A DNA stretch of 48,027 bases from Lonepinella koalarum (GTDB lineage Bacteria; Pseudomonadota; Gammaproteobacteria; Enterobacterales; Pasteurellaceae), in NCBI GenBank assembly GCA_030525745.1, contig JAUNED010000002.1, forward strand, positions 110,222 to 158,248. Direction: 5' to 3'. The notes under the pieces are model-generated. The model was not told the origin of the DNA. It did not search any database and was given only the letters and a program-made list of their open reading frames with translations. Position numbers and translations under genes: made by a program. This document shows, piece after piece, positions 1 through 7,649 of the stretch. How positions within the stretch are numbered: position 1 is the stretch's first letter; every line of letters begins with the position of its first letter.

Positions 1-1
1 G

Positions 2-133
2 CGTGCCAAAATGCGAACCTTAATCCGCATTGCTCTGCGTAGCTATAAATATCCGCCCGATTTACAGGCGGAAGCGATTGAGTTTGTATTGCAACAAGCG
101 GAAGAAATTGCGGAGGAATTTGCAACGAAATAA
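2..133 (+). CDS. hsdR: Type I restriction enzyme R subunit, C-terminal end (partial)
   Basis: Only the last 43 codons and the TAA stop are in the window; the start lies upstream. The visible peptide begins RAKMRTLIRIALRSYKYPPD and continues with an acidic helical tail ending in EEFATK. The pattern R-x-K-M-R, a basic stretch, Y-P-P-D and then a Glu-rich helix is what I know from the extreme C-terminus of HsdR-type translocase/endonuclease subunits, the end that contacts the modification subunits. No motor or nuclease motif can be seen because the gene is cut. Convergent with degS, with an inverted USS pair between them. The assignment rests on a short tail and is moderately sure. Confidence 0.6.
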   Translation, partial: RAKMRTLIRIALRSYKYPPDLQAEAIEFVLQQAEEIAEEFATK

Positions 134-151
134 CACCTTATATATTCATCA

Positions 152-192
152 AAAGTGCGGTCAAAAAACAATACGGATTTTAACCGCACTTT
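152..192. terminator. Inverted USS pair between hsdR and degS
   Basis: AAAGTGCGGT at 152-161 and ACCGCACTTT at 183-192 form a 10-bp inverted repeat between two convergent genes. Paired uptake signals at gene ends are known in Pasteurellaceae to double as intrinsic terminators. The loop is long (21 nt), so termination strength is uncertain. Confidence 0.6.
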
Positions 193-209
193 ACTCATCT
201 ATTCATAAT

Positions 210-1238
210 TTAATTCACCGGATATTCTTCAATCACTACATCAAATTCCATCACTTTGCCTAATCGGGAAACCACCACTTTCACAGTTGTATGAGGTTTA
301 ACATCGCTGATCACTTGCATAATTTGAGCCGGAGACTTCGCCTCTATTCCGTTGAATTTCAATATAATATCACCTGCCTTCAGTCCAGCTTTCGCAGCAG
401 GGCCGTTTTCTACCAGATTTTCAATTAAAATCCCATTTCGACTTTGCCCTTCCCCATTACTATAAAGAATATTACTTTGTACACCAAAATAGCCTCGAAT
501 CACACGCCCGTCTTTAATAATTTTATTCATCACGTCAGTGGCTACACTGATAGGAATAGCGAAACTTAAACCTTCAGCAATTTCAGTGCTGTTTTTGCCT
601 ATGCTTAATGTACTTATACCAATCAATTCACCCAATGAATTAATCAATGCACCGCCTGAATTGCCGCGGTTGATCGATGCATCGGTTTGAATAAAATTCT
701 GTCGCCCGACGGCCTCACCAATGGCATTACGACCTGTAGCGCTGATAATACCTTGAGAAACACTTTGTCCAAGATTATAAGGATTACCAATCGCCAAAAC
801 GACATCACCTACATGGACTGAACGGGTTGGGTTTTGTGGAATGGTCGCAAGATTATCAGCTCGAATTTTTAAGACTGCAAGGTCAGTCAAATTATCCGAG
901 CCGATAAGCGAAGCTTCAAAAATGCGGCCGTCTTGCAATGCAACCACAATTTGATCCGCACTTTGAATAACATGTTTATTCGTTAGAATATAGCCATTTT
1001 TCAACATAATCACACCGGAACCTAAATTTCGGGTGGTTATTTCATTATTGGTTGAAGAAAACGACTGGTTATACACATTCACTACCGCAGGAGAAGCTAT
1101 ACGCACAGCATCTTTAAATGACATCACTTCCGCAGTGAATTTTAATGCCGTTCCACCGCTAACTCTCGGAAAAACAAACAAAATTAATGCGGCACACGCT
1201 AAGCCGATGATTACCGATTGTATGAGTTTTTTAAGCAT
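210..1238 (-). CDS. degS: Periplasmic site-1 serine protease DegS
   Basis: 342 residues, the usual DegS size, shorter than DegP/DegQ because it has only one PDZ domain. An N-terminal hydrophobic segment (about residues 4-27) anchors it in the inner membrane. The trypsin-like domain carries the triad His89 (in TNKHVI), Asp119 (in NLTDLAVL) and Ser194 (in GNSGGA); a single PDZ domain fills about residues 245-335. In the family, PDZ binding of misfolded porin C-termini activates cleavage of RseA and releases sigma-E. The start overlaps the 3' end of ribD by 8 bp, and nrdR-ribD-degS is the order known from H. influenzae, so the three are probably co-transcribed. Confidence 0.95.
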   Translation of the reverse strand: MLKKLIQSVIIGLACAALILFVFPRVSGGTALKFTAEVMSFKDAVRIASPAVVNVYNQSFSSTNNEITTRNLGSGVIMLKNGYILTNKHVIQSADQIVVALQDGRIFEASLIGSDNLTDLAVLKIRADNLATIPQNPTRSVHVGDVVLAIGNPYNLGQSVSQGIISATGRNAIGEAVGRQNFIQTDASINRGNSGGALINSLGELIGISTLSIGKNSTEIAEGLSFAIPISVATDVMNKIIKDGRVIRGYFGVQSNILYSNGEGQSRNGILIENLVENGPAAKAGLKAGDIILKFNGIEAKSPAQIMQVISDVKPHTTVKVVVSRLGKVMEFDVVIEEYPVN

Positions 1239-2361
1239 TTTTTTTCCTTATGTAGCGCATTTTTAAATCCTCTCCTATGTGTAATACCTCTTGTAATACC
1301 CATTGTGGAGCGTCTGTTAATCGGTTCAAATGAGGTAATTTACATAGTCCTCTTGCATCATTGCCGAGTAATTTAGGTGCAACATATAAAATCAATTCGT
1401 CAACCAAATTTTCCTCAATCAGTGCACCAGCCAAAGTTGCTCCTGCTTCCACCCAAAGACTGTTAATTTGACGTTTACCCAATGCCTGCATTAATGCTGA
1501 AAGTGCGGTCTGTTCTTCATACGTTTCTATGATCATTTGTTCAACAAATTCAGGAAAATCCGCTAAATCACGAGGCTTATCGCTTACTAACCAAATAGCT
1601 GACGGAATAGAAAAAATCCCTTGTTTAGGCTGAATTTTATGCTGAAAATCCAAAATAACACGCACAGGCTGGCGTACATCTTCCTTCATATAAATTTGTT
1701 GAATTTCATCGGAAAATTGCTCCCAACGTACATTTAAACTTGGATTATCCGCTAATACTGTAGCTGATGTGGATAATACAGCCGAGGCTTTAGCCCGCTC
1801 TTGTTGGACATCCGCTCTTGCTTCATCCCCTGTAATCCATTTACTCTCCCCATTTGCCATTGCCGTTCTACCGTCTAAACTCATACCCAATTTTAATTGC
1901 ACAAAAGGGCGGCCTGTCCGCATTCGATGTAAAAAACCTTTATTTAAATTTTCCGCTTCTTGTTCCAATAGGCCAACAGCAGTTTCAATCCCGGCTTCTG
2001 CCAACATCGCCAGACCTTTTCCAGCCACTTGTGGATTAGGATCCTGCATTGCAGCAATCACTTTGCTCACGCCGGCATTAATCAAGCCTAATGCACAAGG
2101 CGGCGTACGACCAAAATGCGCACAAGGCTCTAAGGTGACATAAGCCGTTGCCCCTTTTGCCCGCTCGCCTGCTTCACGCAATGCCATAACTTCGGCATGA
2201 GGCTCACCTGCTCTAAAATGAAATCCCTTACCGACAATCTCCCCTTTTTTCACAATAACGCAACCCACACAGGGATTTGGCGACGTCGTAAAACGCCCTT
2301 GTTTTGCCAGTTCAATGGCAAGTTGCATAAAGGTGTGATCCTGCGGAGAAAACTTACTCAT
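1231..2361 (-). CDS. ribD: Riboflavin biosynthesis deaminase/reductase RibD
   Basis: 376 residues, two-domain enzyme catalysing the second and third steps of riboflavin synthesis: deamination of the pyrimidine ring, then NADPH-dependent reduction of the ribosyl side chain. The N-terminal cytidine-deaminase fold shows the zinc site His55-Ala-Glu57 with Cys80 and Cys89 (P-C-x8-C pattern). The reductase domain starts near residue 150 (FVQLKLGMSLDGR, then WITG). It lies 3 bp downstream of nrdR and overlaps degS by 8 bp, so all three look translationally linked. Confidence 0.96.
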   Translation of the reverse strand: MSKFSPQDHTFMQLAIELAKQGRFTTSPNPCVGCVIVKKGEIVGKGFHFRAGEPHAEVMALREAGERAKGATAYVTLEPCAHFGRTPPCALGLINAGVSKVIAAMQDPNPQVAGKGLAMLAEAGIETAVGLLEQEAENLNKGFLHRMRTGRPFVQLKLGMSLDGRTAMANGESKWITGDEARADVQQERAKASAVLSTSATVLADNPSLNVRWEQFSDEIQQIYMKEDVRQPVRVILDFQHKIQPKQGIFSIPSAIWLVSDKPRDLADFPEFVEQMIIETYEEQTALSALMQALGKRQINSLWVEAGATLAGALIEENLVDELILYVAPKLLGNDARGLCKLPHLNRLTDAPQWVLQEVLHIGEDLKMRYIRKKNA

Positions 2362-2364
2362 TAT

Positions 2365-2814
2365 TTATTCCTTCAATTTTTCAATTTCTTTGGAAAATTC
2401 ATTAATATCATCAAAACTTAAATACACGGATGCAAAACGAATATAGGCAACTTTATCTAATTTTTTCAGTTCATCCATAACTAAATGCCCAACCATTTTA
2501 CTTGGTACTTCCCGTTCACCGGTGGCTCTCAGTTTAGAAATGATGTGGCTGATTGCTTTTTCAATATCATCTGCACTCACAGGGCGTTTTTCCAATGCAT
2601 GCATAATGCCACGTCTCAATTTATCCTCATTAAACGGCTCCCGGGTTTCATTATTTTTAATAATTTTCGGGACAACCAATTCCGCTGTTTCAAAGGTAGT
2701 GAAACGTTCATGGCAATAGGTACATTCACGGCGACGACGAACTTGATAACCTTCCGAGACTAAACGGCTGTCAATGACCTTGGTTTCTTCTGTGGAACAA
2801 AACGGACAATGCAT
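2365..2814 (-). CDS. nrdR: Ribonucleotide reductase repressor NrdR
   Basis: 149 residues, the standard NrdR length. A zinc ribbon with Cys3/Cys6 and Cys31/Cys34 (in CTYCHERF) is followed by an ATP-cone from about residue 49 ([14 protein letters not shown]). NrdR binds NrdR boxes in front of nrd operons when loaded with dATP/ATP and shuts down ribonucleotide reductase genes. First gene of the nrdR-ribD-degS run; the coupling of nrdR to ribD is common in gammaproteobacteria. Confidence 0.96.
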   Translation of the reverse strand: MHCPFCSTEETKVIDSRLVSEGYQVRRRRECTYCHERFTTFETAELVVPKIIKNNETREPFNEDKLRRGIMHALEKRPVSADDIEKAISHIISKLRATGEREVPSKMVGHLVMDELKKLDKVAYIRFASVYLSFDDINEFSKEIEKLKE

Positions 2815-2876
2815 TCAATTTCCTCTTTTCAAAATGAGATAATTTTAACAAAACTTTACCAAAAACTACCGCTCTT

Positions 2877-3434
2877 TTATTCACTTTCCTCTAATTCATC
2901 CGCCATTGCAGCCAAGATGTCTCGGCTTAAAACAGCTAATGAACGATAAAAAGGCAATAAAGCTTGGCTTTCAACTTTCATTAAGAATTTTCCTGCAGAG
3001 GGTAATAGAAAACGCTCAAATAACGTTTGTTGTGCTTCCGTTGAATCTAAATTATCTTCAATCCAAGAAGCTGTTAAAAAAACCAAACCGAAATGATCCG
3101 CACTTTCAACATCAGGCATTCCTCGCGTCTGACGAAAATCGATAAATTCTTCCACAGAAATACCATAAGCGGAAATTTCCGTAGCAACCTTTTTGTCAGC
3201 GCCAAATAAAGCCTCATATTCTGTGGCTAAAACCTCTCTTGACACAGGCATTTGCAAGGCATTAATTGCCTCTTGAGCGGATTTATCACTTTCCAACGCC
3301 CAAACCTGTTCTAGCCCCTTTTGTTGTAACCAATCGAATACGCCGTTTAACACAGGATCCAACGGGGAACGATAAAATAAGTTACCAAATAAACGGCTAA
3401 TTAATGAAAAATTGTTTAATTGTTGCTCAGACAT
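2877..3434 (-). CDS. ycdY: TorD/YcdY-family redox-enzyme or phosphatase chaperone
   Basis: 185 residues, all-helical TorD-like protein. It shares with E. coli YcdY the opening pattern FSLISRLFGNLFYRSPLDP, a central RGMP..SADHFG segment, a LTASWIEDN segment and a C-terminal DELEE tail. TorD-family proteins are cytoplasmic chaperones that hold the signal peptide and apo-form of molybdoenzymes; YcdY instead serves the zinc phosphatase YcdX. Which client applies here cannot be told: no molybdoenzyme or YcdX gene is in view. The start is supported by a GAGAAGAG stretch just upstream. No signal peptide. Confidence 0.75.
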   Translation of the reverse strand: MSEQQLNNFSLISRLFGNLFYRSPLDPVLNGVFDWLQQKGLEQVWALESDKSAQEAINALQMPVSREVLATEYEALFGADKKVATEISAYGISVEEFIDFRQTRGMPDVESADHFGLVFLTASWIEDNLDSTEAQQTLFERFLLPSAGKFLMKVESQALLPFYRSLAVLSRDILAAMADELEESE

Positions 3435-3508
3435 TTTCTCTTCTCAAAATCTGCAAAAAATTAACCGCACTTTAGCATAAATTCTGCTAAAATACTGTCT
3501 TTTTAAAC

Positions 3509-3532
3509 CGTTTGATGTGCTTTTATCAAACG
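3509..3532 (+). promoter_or_regulatory. Perfect 8-bp inverted repeat in the trhP leader
   Basis: CGTTTGAT and ATCAAACG are separated by 8 nt. A TAAAAT -10-like hexamer at 3488-3493 would put the transcription start near 3500, so the repeat would form a hairpin close to the 5' end of the trhP mRNA, or be an operator. No T-run follows, so it is not an intrinsic terminator. Confidence 0.4.
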
Positions 3533-3563
3533 CCTGACTTGAACTCAGACCCTAGAGAATTTT

Positions 3564-4952
3564 ATGACAACCTTTAAACCTGAACTTCTTTCCCCTGCCG
3601 GCACCTTAAAAAATATGCGTTACGCCTTTGCTTACGGTGCAGATGCAGTTTATGCAGGCCAACCTCGTTATTCTTTGCGTGTACGTAATAATGAATTTAA
3701 CCACGCCAATTTAAAAATCGCCATTGATGAAGCCCATAGCCTTGGTAAGAAATTTTATGTTGTAGTAAATATTGCTCCACATAACTCCAAACTAAAAACC
3801 TTCATTAAGGATTTACAAACAGTTGTTGAAATGAAACCCGATGCTTTGATTATGTCCGACCCGGGCTTAATTATGTTGGTGCGTGAAAATTTTCCTGAAA
3901 TGGATATTCATCTTTCTGTGCAAGCCAATGCAGTAAACTGGGCAACCGTGAAATTCTGGAAACAAATGGGATTAACCCGTGTAATTTTGTCTCGTGAGCT
4001 TTCCATTGATGAAATTGCAGAAATTCGTGAACAAGTGCCGGACATAGAATTGGAAATTTTCGTGCATGGTGCATTGTGTATGGCTTATTCCGGCCGTTGT
4101 TTACTGTCGGGCTATATTAATAAACGTGATCCGAACCAAGGCACTTGTACCAATGCTTGCCGTTGGGAATATAAAATGGAAGAAGGTACTACAGATGAGG
4201 TGGGCAATATCGTACCGAAAGAAGAGGTGCCAAAATACCAGCCTGAAATTGAGGTAAAAAATGTGGCTCCTACCTTAGGCGAAGGACAAACGACAGATAA
4301 AGTATTCCTTTACACCGAGCCTCATCGTCCCAATGAGCAAATGACCGCCTTTGAAGACGAACACGGCACTTATTTTATGAATTCTAAAGATTTGCGTGCG
4401 GTACAACATGTTGAAAAATTAACTCAATTAGGTGTGCATTCCTTAAAAATTGAAGGCCGTACTAAATCTTTCTATTATTGTGCCAGAACCGCTCAAGTAT
4501 ATAGAAAAGCAATTGATGACGCTGCGGCCGGCAAGCCTTTTGACGAGAGTTTAATGGATACTTTAGAAAGCCTTGCTCATCGTGGTTATACCGAAGGTTT
4601 TTTACGCCGTCATACCCATGATGAATATCAAAATTATGATTATGGCTATTCTATTTCAGAACGTCAGCAATTTGTCGGCGAATTTACCGGTAAACGCAAT
4701 ACCGAAGGTTTAGCGGAAGTGGCCGTAAAAAATAAATTCCTGCTCGGTGATGAAGTGGAAATGATGACCCCAAAAGGTAATATTGTATTTAAAATTAACA
4801 AAATGATTAACCGTAAAAATGAAGCCGTAGACGCTGCTCTCGGTGATGGTCATTTTGTATTTTTAGAGGTACCGCAAGACATTGATTTGAATTATGCTCT
4901 TCTAATGCGCAATCTCAATGGAACCAATACTCGTAATCCACATAATAATTAA
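3564..4952 (+). CDS. trhP: tRNA hydroxylation protein TrhP (YegQ), U32 family
   Basis: 462 residues, close to E. coli YegQ. The protein opens with the U32 signature ELLSPAGTLKNMRYAFAYGA. A cysteine cluster at about residues 172-201 (LCMAYSGRC, then GTCTNACRW) fits the iron-sulfur ligands of this family. It was once annotated as a collagenase-like peptidase; the known role is O2-independent hydroxylation of tRNA U34 to 5-hydroxyuridine using prephenate. Monocistronic: a terminator follows at 5039-5066 and a possible leader hairpin precedes it. Confidence 0.9.
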   Translation: MTTFKPELLSPAGTLKNMRYAFAYGADAVYAGQPRYSLRVRNNEFNHANLKIAIDEAHSLGKKFYVVVNIAPHNSKLKTFIKDLQTVVEMKPDALIMSDPGLIMLVRENFPEMDIHLSVQANAVNWATVKFWKQMGLTRVILSRELSIDEIAEIREQVPDIELEIFVHGALCMAYSGRCLLSGYINKRDPNQGTCTNACRWEYKMEEGTTDEVGNIVPKEEVPKYQPEIEVKNVAPTLGEGQTTDKVFLYTEPHRPNEQMTAFEDEHGTYFMNSKDLRAVQHVEKLTQLGVHSLKIEGRTKSFYYCARTAQVYRKAIDDAAAGKPFDESLMDTLESLAHRGYTEGFLRRHTHDEYQNYDYGYSISERQQFVGEFTGKRNTEGLAEVAVKNKFLLGDEVEMMTPKGNIVFKINKMINRKNEAVDAALGDGHFVFLEVPQDIDLNYALLMRNLNGTNTRNPHNN

Positions 4953-5038
4953 ATTGTAAAAAAATTGTTGCAATCATTTTAACAAGAGATTAAAATTGGT
5001 TTCGTACTCAAAAAGTATATATACCTCCAAATTATTTT

Positions 5039-5066
5039 GCCCTTTCCTTGTGAAAGGGCTTTTTTA
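5039..5066 (+). terminator. Intrinsic terminator after trhP
   Basis: GCCCTTTC, a 5-nt loop and GAAAGGGC form a perfect 8-bp stem followed by six T. It lies about 90 nt downstream of the trhP stop. I see no gene in the stretch between. Confidence 0.85.
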
Positions 5067-5165
5067 CTCTATAAACATTAAAAAATCAAACTTCCTTAAA
5101 TTTGACCGCACTTTTGCCTTTCACCTAATCCATAAACGTTTTATACTTATATCATCTCAACTATT

Positions 5166-5182
5166 TTGCACACATAGTGCAA
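5166..5182 (+). promoter_or_regulatory. Inverted repeat upstream of galE, candidate operator
   Basis: TTGCAC-ACATA-GTGCAA is a perfect 6-5-6 inverted repeat about 60 nt before the galE start and downstream of -10-like TATACTTAT sequences. Its size suits a dimeric repressor, but I cannot name the regulator. Confidence 0.35.
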
Positions 5183-5242
5183 GCTGTACTAATTCCCCCC
5201 TTTGGGGTTGAACATATAACGAACATTAAAAGGAAAACCACT

Positions 5243-6256
5243 ATGGCAGTTTTAGTCACCGGAGGCGCAGGATATATTGGCTCTCATACCGTTGTAGAAT
5301 TACTTAATGCAGGAAAAAGCGTGGTCGTATTAGATAATTTATGTAATTCTTCCGAAAAATCCCTTGAGCGTGTTGCACAAATTACAGGCAAACAAGCTAA
5401 ATTTTATCAAGGTGACATTTTAAATTCTGCTTTATTACAGAACATTTTTGCAGAAAATCAAATTGATGCGGTTATTCATTTTGCCGGCCTAAAAGCAGTC
5501 GGCGAAAGTGTACAAAAACCGGCCGAGTACTATCAAAATAACGTCGTCGGCTCATTAAATTTAATCCAAGAAATGCGCAAAGCCGGTGTATATAATTTTG
5601 TTTTCAGTTCCTCTTCTACCGTCTATGGCGATCCTGAAATCATTCCTGTTACTGAAGATTGCAAAGTGGGTGGTACCACCAATCCTTACGGCACATCAAA
5701 ATTGATGGTAGAACAAATTCTTACCGATATTGCCAAAGCCGACTCCAAATTCAGTATTACACTATTACGTTATTTCAATCCGGTCGGCGCACATGAAAGT
5801 GGTTTGATCGGCGAAGATCCTAACGGTATTCCAAATAATTTAATGCCTTATATCGCCCAAGTCGCTGTTGGCAAACTGAAAGAATTATCTATTTTCGGGA
5901 ATGATTACGATACAAAAGACGGGACTGGTGTGCGTGATTATATTCACGTTGTAGATTTAGCCATCGGGCACTTAAAAGCCCTCGAACGTCATCAAAATGA
6001 CGGTGGCTTACATATTTATAATCTTGGTACGGGTGTAGGCTATTCAGTATTAGATATGGTAAAAGCCTTTGAAAAAGCCAACGATATTGTCATACCTCAC
6101 AAATTTGCGCCACGCCGTGCCGGTGATATTGCAATGAATTATGCCGATGCCAGCCGTGCGGCTAAAGAATTAGGCTGGAAAGCCGAACGAGGTCTGGAAC
6201 AAATGATGAAAGACACTTGGCATTGGCAAAAAAACAATCCGAACGGGTATAAATAA
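5243..6256 (+). CDS. galE: UDP-glucose 4-epimerase GalE
   Basis: 337 residues, normal for GalE, interconverting UDP-glucose and UDP-galactose; in Pasteurellaceae it feeds lipooligosaccharide galactosylation. The NAD site GGAGYIG is at residues 7-13, and the catalytic pair Tyr149 and Lys153 (YGTSK) falls at the E. coli positions, preceded by FSSSSTVYG. An in-frame codon lies 66 bp upstream, but the start at 5243 is preferred because it has AAAAGGAAAA 6-15 nt ahead and places the Rossmann strand at the N-terminus. ampG follows, as in H. influenzae. Confidence 0.96.
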   Translation: MAVLVTGGAGYIGSHTVVELLNAGKSVVVLDNLCNSSEKSLERVAQITGKQAKFYQGDILNSALLQNIFAENQIDAVIHFAGLKAVGESVQKPAEYYQNNVVGSLNLIQEMRKAGVYNFVFSSSSTVYGDPEIIPVTEDCKVGGTTNPYGTSKLMVEQILTDIAKADSKFSITLLRYFNPVGAHESGLIGEDPNGIPNNLMPYIAQVAVGKLKELSIFGNDYDTKDGTGVRDYIHVVDLAIGHLKALERHQNDGGLHIYNLGTGVGYSVLDMVKAFEKANDIVIPHKFAPRRAGDIAMNYADASRAAKELGWKAERGLEQMMKDTWHWQKNNPNGYK

Positions 6257-6266
6257 CCTAAAAAAT

Positions 6267-6333
6267 GTAGGGGCGTATTGAATACGCTCTATTTTTCCTG
6301 ATATTTTTACGGGCGTACGCAGTACGCCCCTAC
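6267..6333. repeat. 67-bp GTAGGGGCG terminal-inverted-repeat element (MITE/REP-like)
   Basis: GTAGGGGCGTA (6267-6277) and TACGCCCCTAC (6323-6333) are perfect 11-bp terminal inverted repeats. Inside are two more palindromes: GCGTATT-G-AATACGC (6273-6287) and GGGCGTAC-GCA-GTACGCCC (6311-6329). It fills the galE-ampG gap and stops 5 bp before the ampG ATG. This kind of GTAGGGGCG...CGCCCCTAC repeat recurs in many bacterial genomes; here only one copy is in view. Confidence 0.7.
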
Positions 6334-6338
6334 ACGAT

Positions 6339-7604
6339 ATGCAACAATCCCTGATTTCCCAAATCTTCAGCCGTAATATGCTGATTTGTCTTTTTACCGG
6401 CTTCAGCTCGGGCTTACCACTATACATCATTGTTTCCTTATTACCTGTATGGTTGCGTTCGGAGCAAGTCGATTTAGAAACGCTCGGCTACTTCACTGCA
6501 GTAACACTGCCTTTTACTTGGAAATTTTTATGGTCTCCGTTACTGGATCGCTATGTGCCGCCATTTTTAGGTCGCCGCCGAGGTTGGATATTCATTTCAC
6601 AAATTTTGCTAATTATTTCCCTTGCGCTGTTCGGTGTCATATCACCTGCCGAACAACAAGGATTAACTCTCATTGCAGCTCTTGCGGTACTTTGCTCTTT
6701 TTTCTCAGCGAACCAAGATATTGTATTGGATGCATTCCGGCGAGAAATTTTATCTGATGTGGAATTAGGGTTAGGTAACTCCATTCACGTTAATGCCTAT
6801 CGTATTTCGGGATTAATCCCCGGTTCATTGTCGCTGATTTTATCCGATTATATGGATTGGCAAACTGTATTTTTCATCACAGCCCTATTTATGCTACCAG
6901 GGATTTTAATGACCTTATTTTTAGCCAAAGAACCTCAAATTTCGCCAAATTCTAACCGCACTTTACAAGATTATATCATCAAACCTTTTAGTGAATTTTT
7001 TCAGCGTAAAGGCACAGCTTCCGCTCTCATGATTTTGGCTTTTATTTTCCTCTACAAATTAGGTGACAGCATGGCTACGGCATTAATCTCGCCGTTCTAT
7101 TTAGATATGGGCTACAGCCGATCGGATATTGGTATTATCGCCAAAAATGCCTCCTTATGGCCAATGGTTGCCGCCAGCATTGTTGGCGGAATAATGATGC
7201 TTAAAATCGGCATTAATCGTGCCTTATGGCTCTTCGGTCTAGTGCAAATTGTGACTATTTTAGGCTTTGCTTGGCTCGCACATCACGGTCGTTTTGAACA
7301 CATCGGGCTTTATGAAAAAATTGCCTTAAGTGCCGTCATTGCTGCCGAATATATTGGTGTCGGATTAGGTACTGCAGCCTTTGTTGCATTTATGGCAAGG
7401 GAAACCAATCCACTTTATACCGCAACTCAACTGGCATTATTTACCAGCCTTTCCGCTCTCCCTCGAGCCACTCTCAACACCCAGGCCGGGGCTTGGATCA
7501 AAGCTCTCGGCTATTATGATTATTTCTGGCTTTGTTTTTGGTTGGCACTTCCCGGCATGATTTGTTTATTTTGGGTTGCTCCTTGGAATGAAAAGAAAAC
7601 ATAG
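6339..7604 (+). CDS. ampG: AmpG-type muropeptide permease (MFS)
   Basis: 421 residues, polytopic. The AmpG pattern is clear: FTGFSSGLPLYIIVSLLPVW in the first helix, then WKFLWSPLLDRY and an arginine-rich GRRRGW loop. AmpG imports GlcNAc-anhydroMurNAc peptides released from the wall for recycling. The protein is shorter than E. coli AmpG, and the H. influenzae version after galE is also short, so I do not call it truncated. The first ATG lies only 6 bp past the inverted-repeat element; a downstream Met (MLICLFTGF) is an alternative start. No strong ribosome binding site is seen for either. Confidence 0.88.
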   Translation: MQQSLISQIFSRNMLICLFTGFSSGLPLYIIVSLLPVWLRSEQVDLETLGYFTAVTLPFTWKFLWSPLLDRYVPPFLGRRRGWIFISQILLIISLALFGVISPAEQQGLTLIAALAVLCSFFSANQDIVLDAFRREILSDVELGLGNSIHVNAYRISGLIPGSLSLILSDYMDWQTVFFITALFMLPGILMTLFLAKEPQISPNSNRTLQDYIIKPFSEFFQRKGTASALMILAFIFLYKLGDSMATALISPFYLDMGYSRSDIGIIAKNASLWPMVAASIVGGIMMLKIGINRALWLFGLVQIVTILGFAWLAHHGRFEHIGLYEKIALSAVIAAEYIGVGLGTAAFVAFMARETNPLYTATQLALFTSLSALPRATLNTQAGAWIKALGYYDYFWLCFWLALPGMICLFWVAPWNEKKT

Positions 7605-7619
7605 AAGCAGAAAAATAAC

Positions 7620-7648
7620 AAAAGTGCGGTCAATTTCACCGCACTTTT
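7620..7648. terminator. Inverted USS pair, bidirectional terminator ampG/tannase gene
   Basis: AAAAGTGCGGT and ACCGCACTTTT form a perfect 11-bp stem with a 7-nt loop and a T-run, placed between convergent genes and 1 bp from the hydrolase stop codon. Confidence 0.8.
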
Positions 7649-7649
7649 T

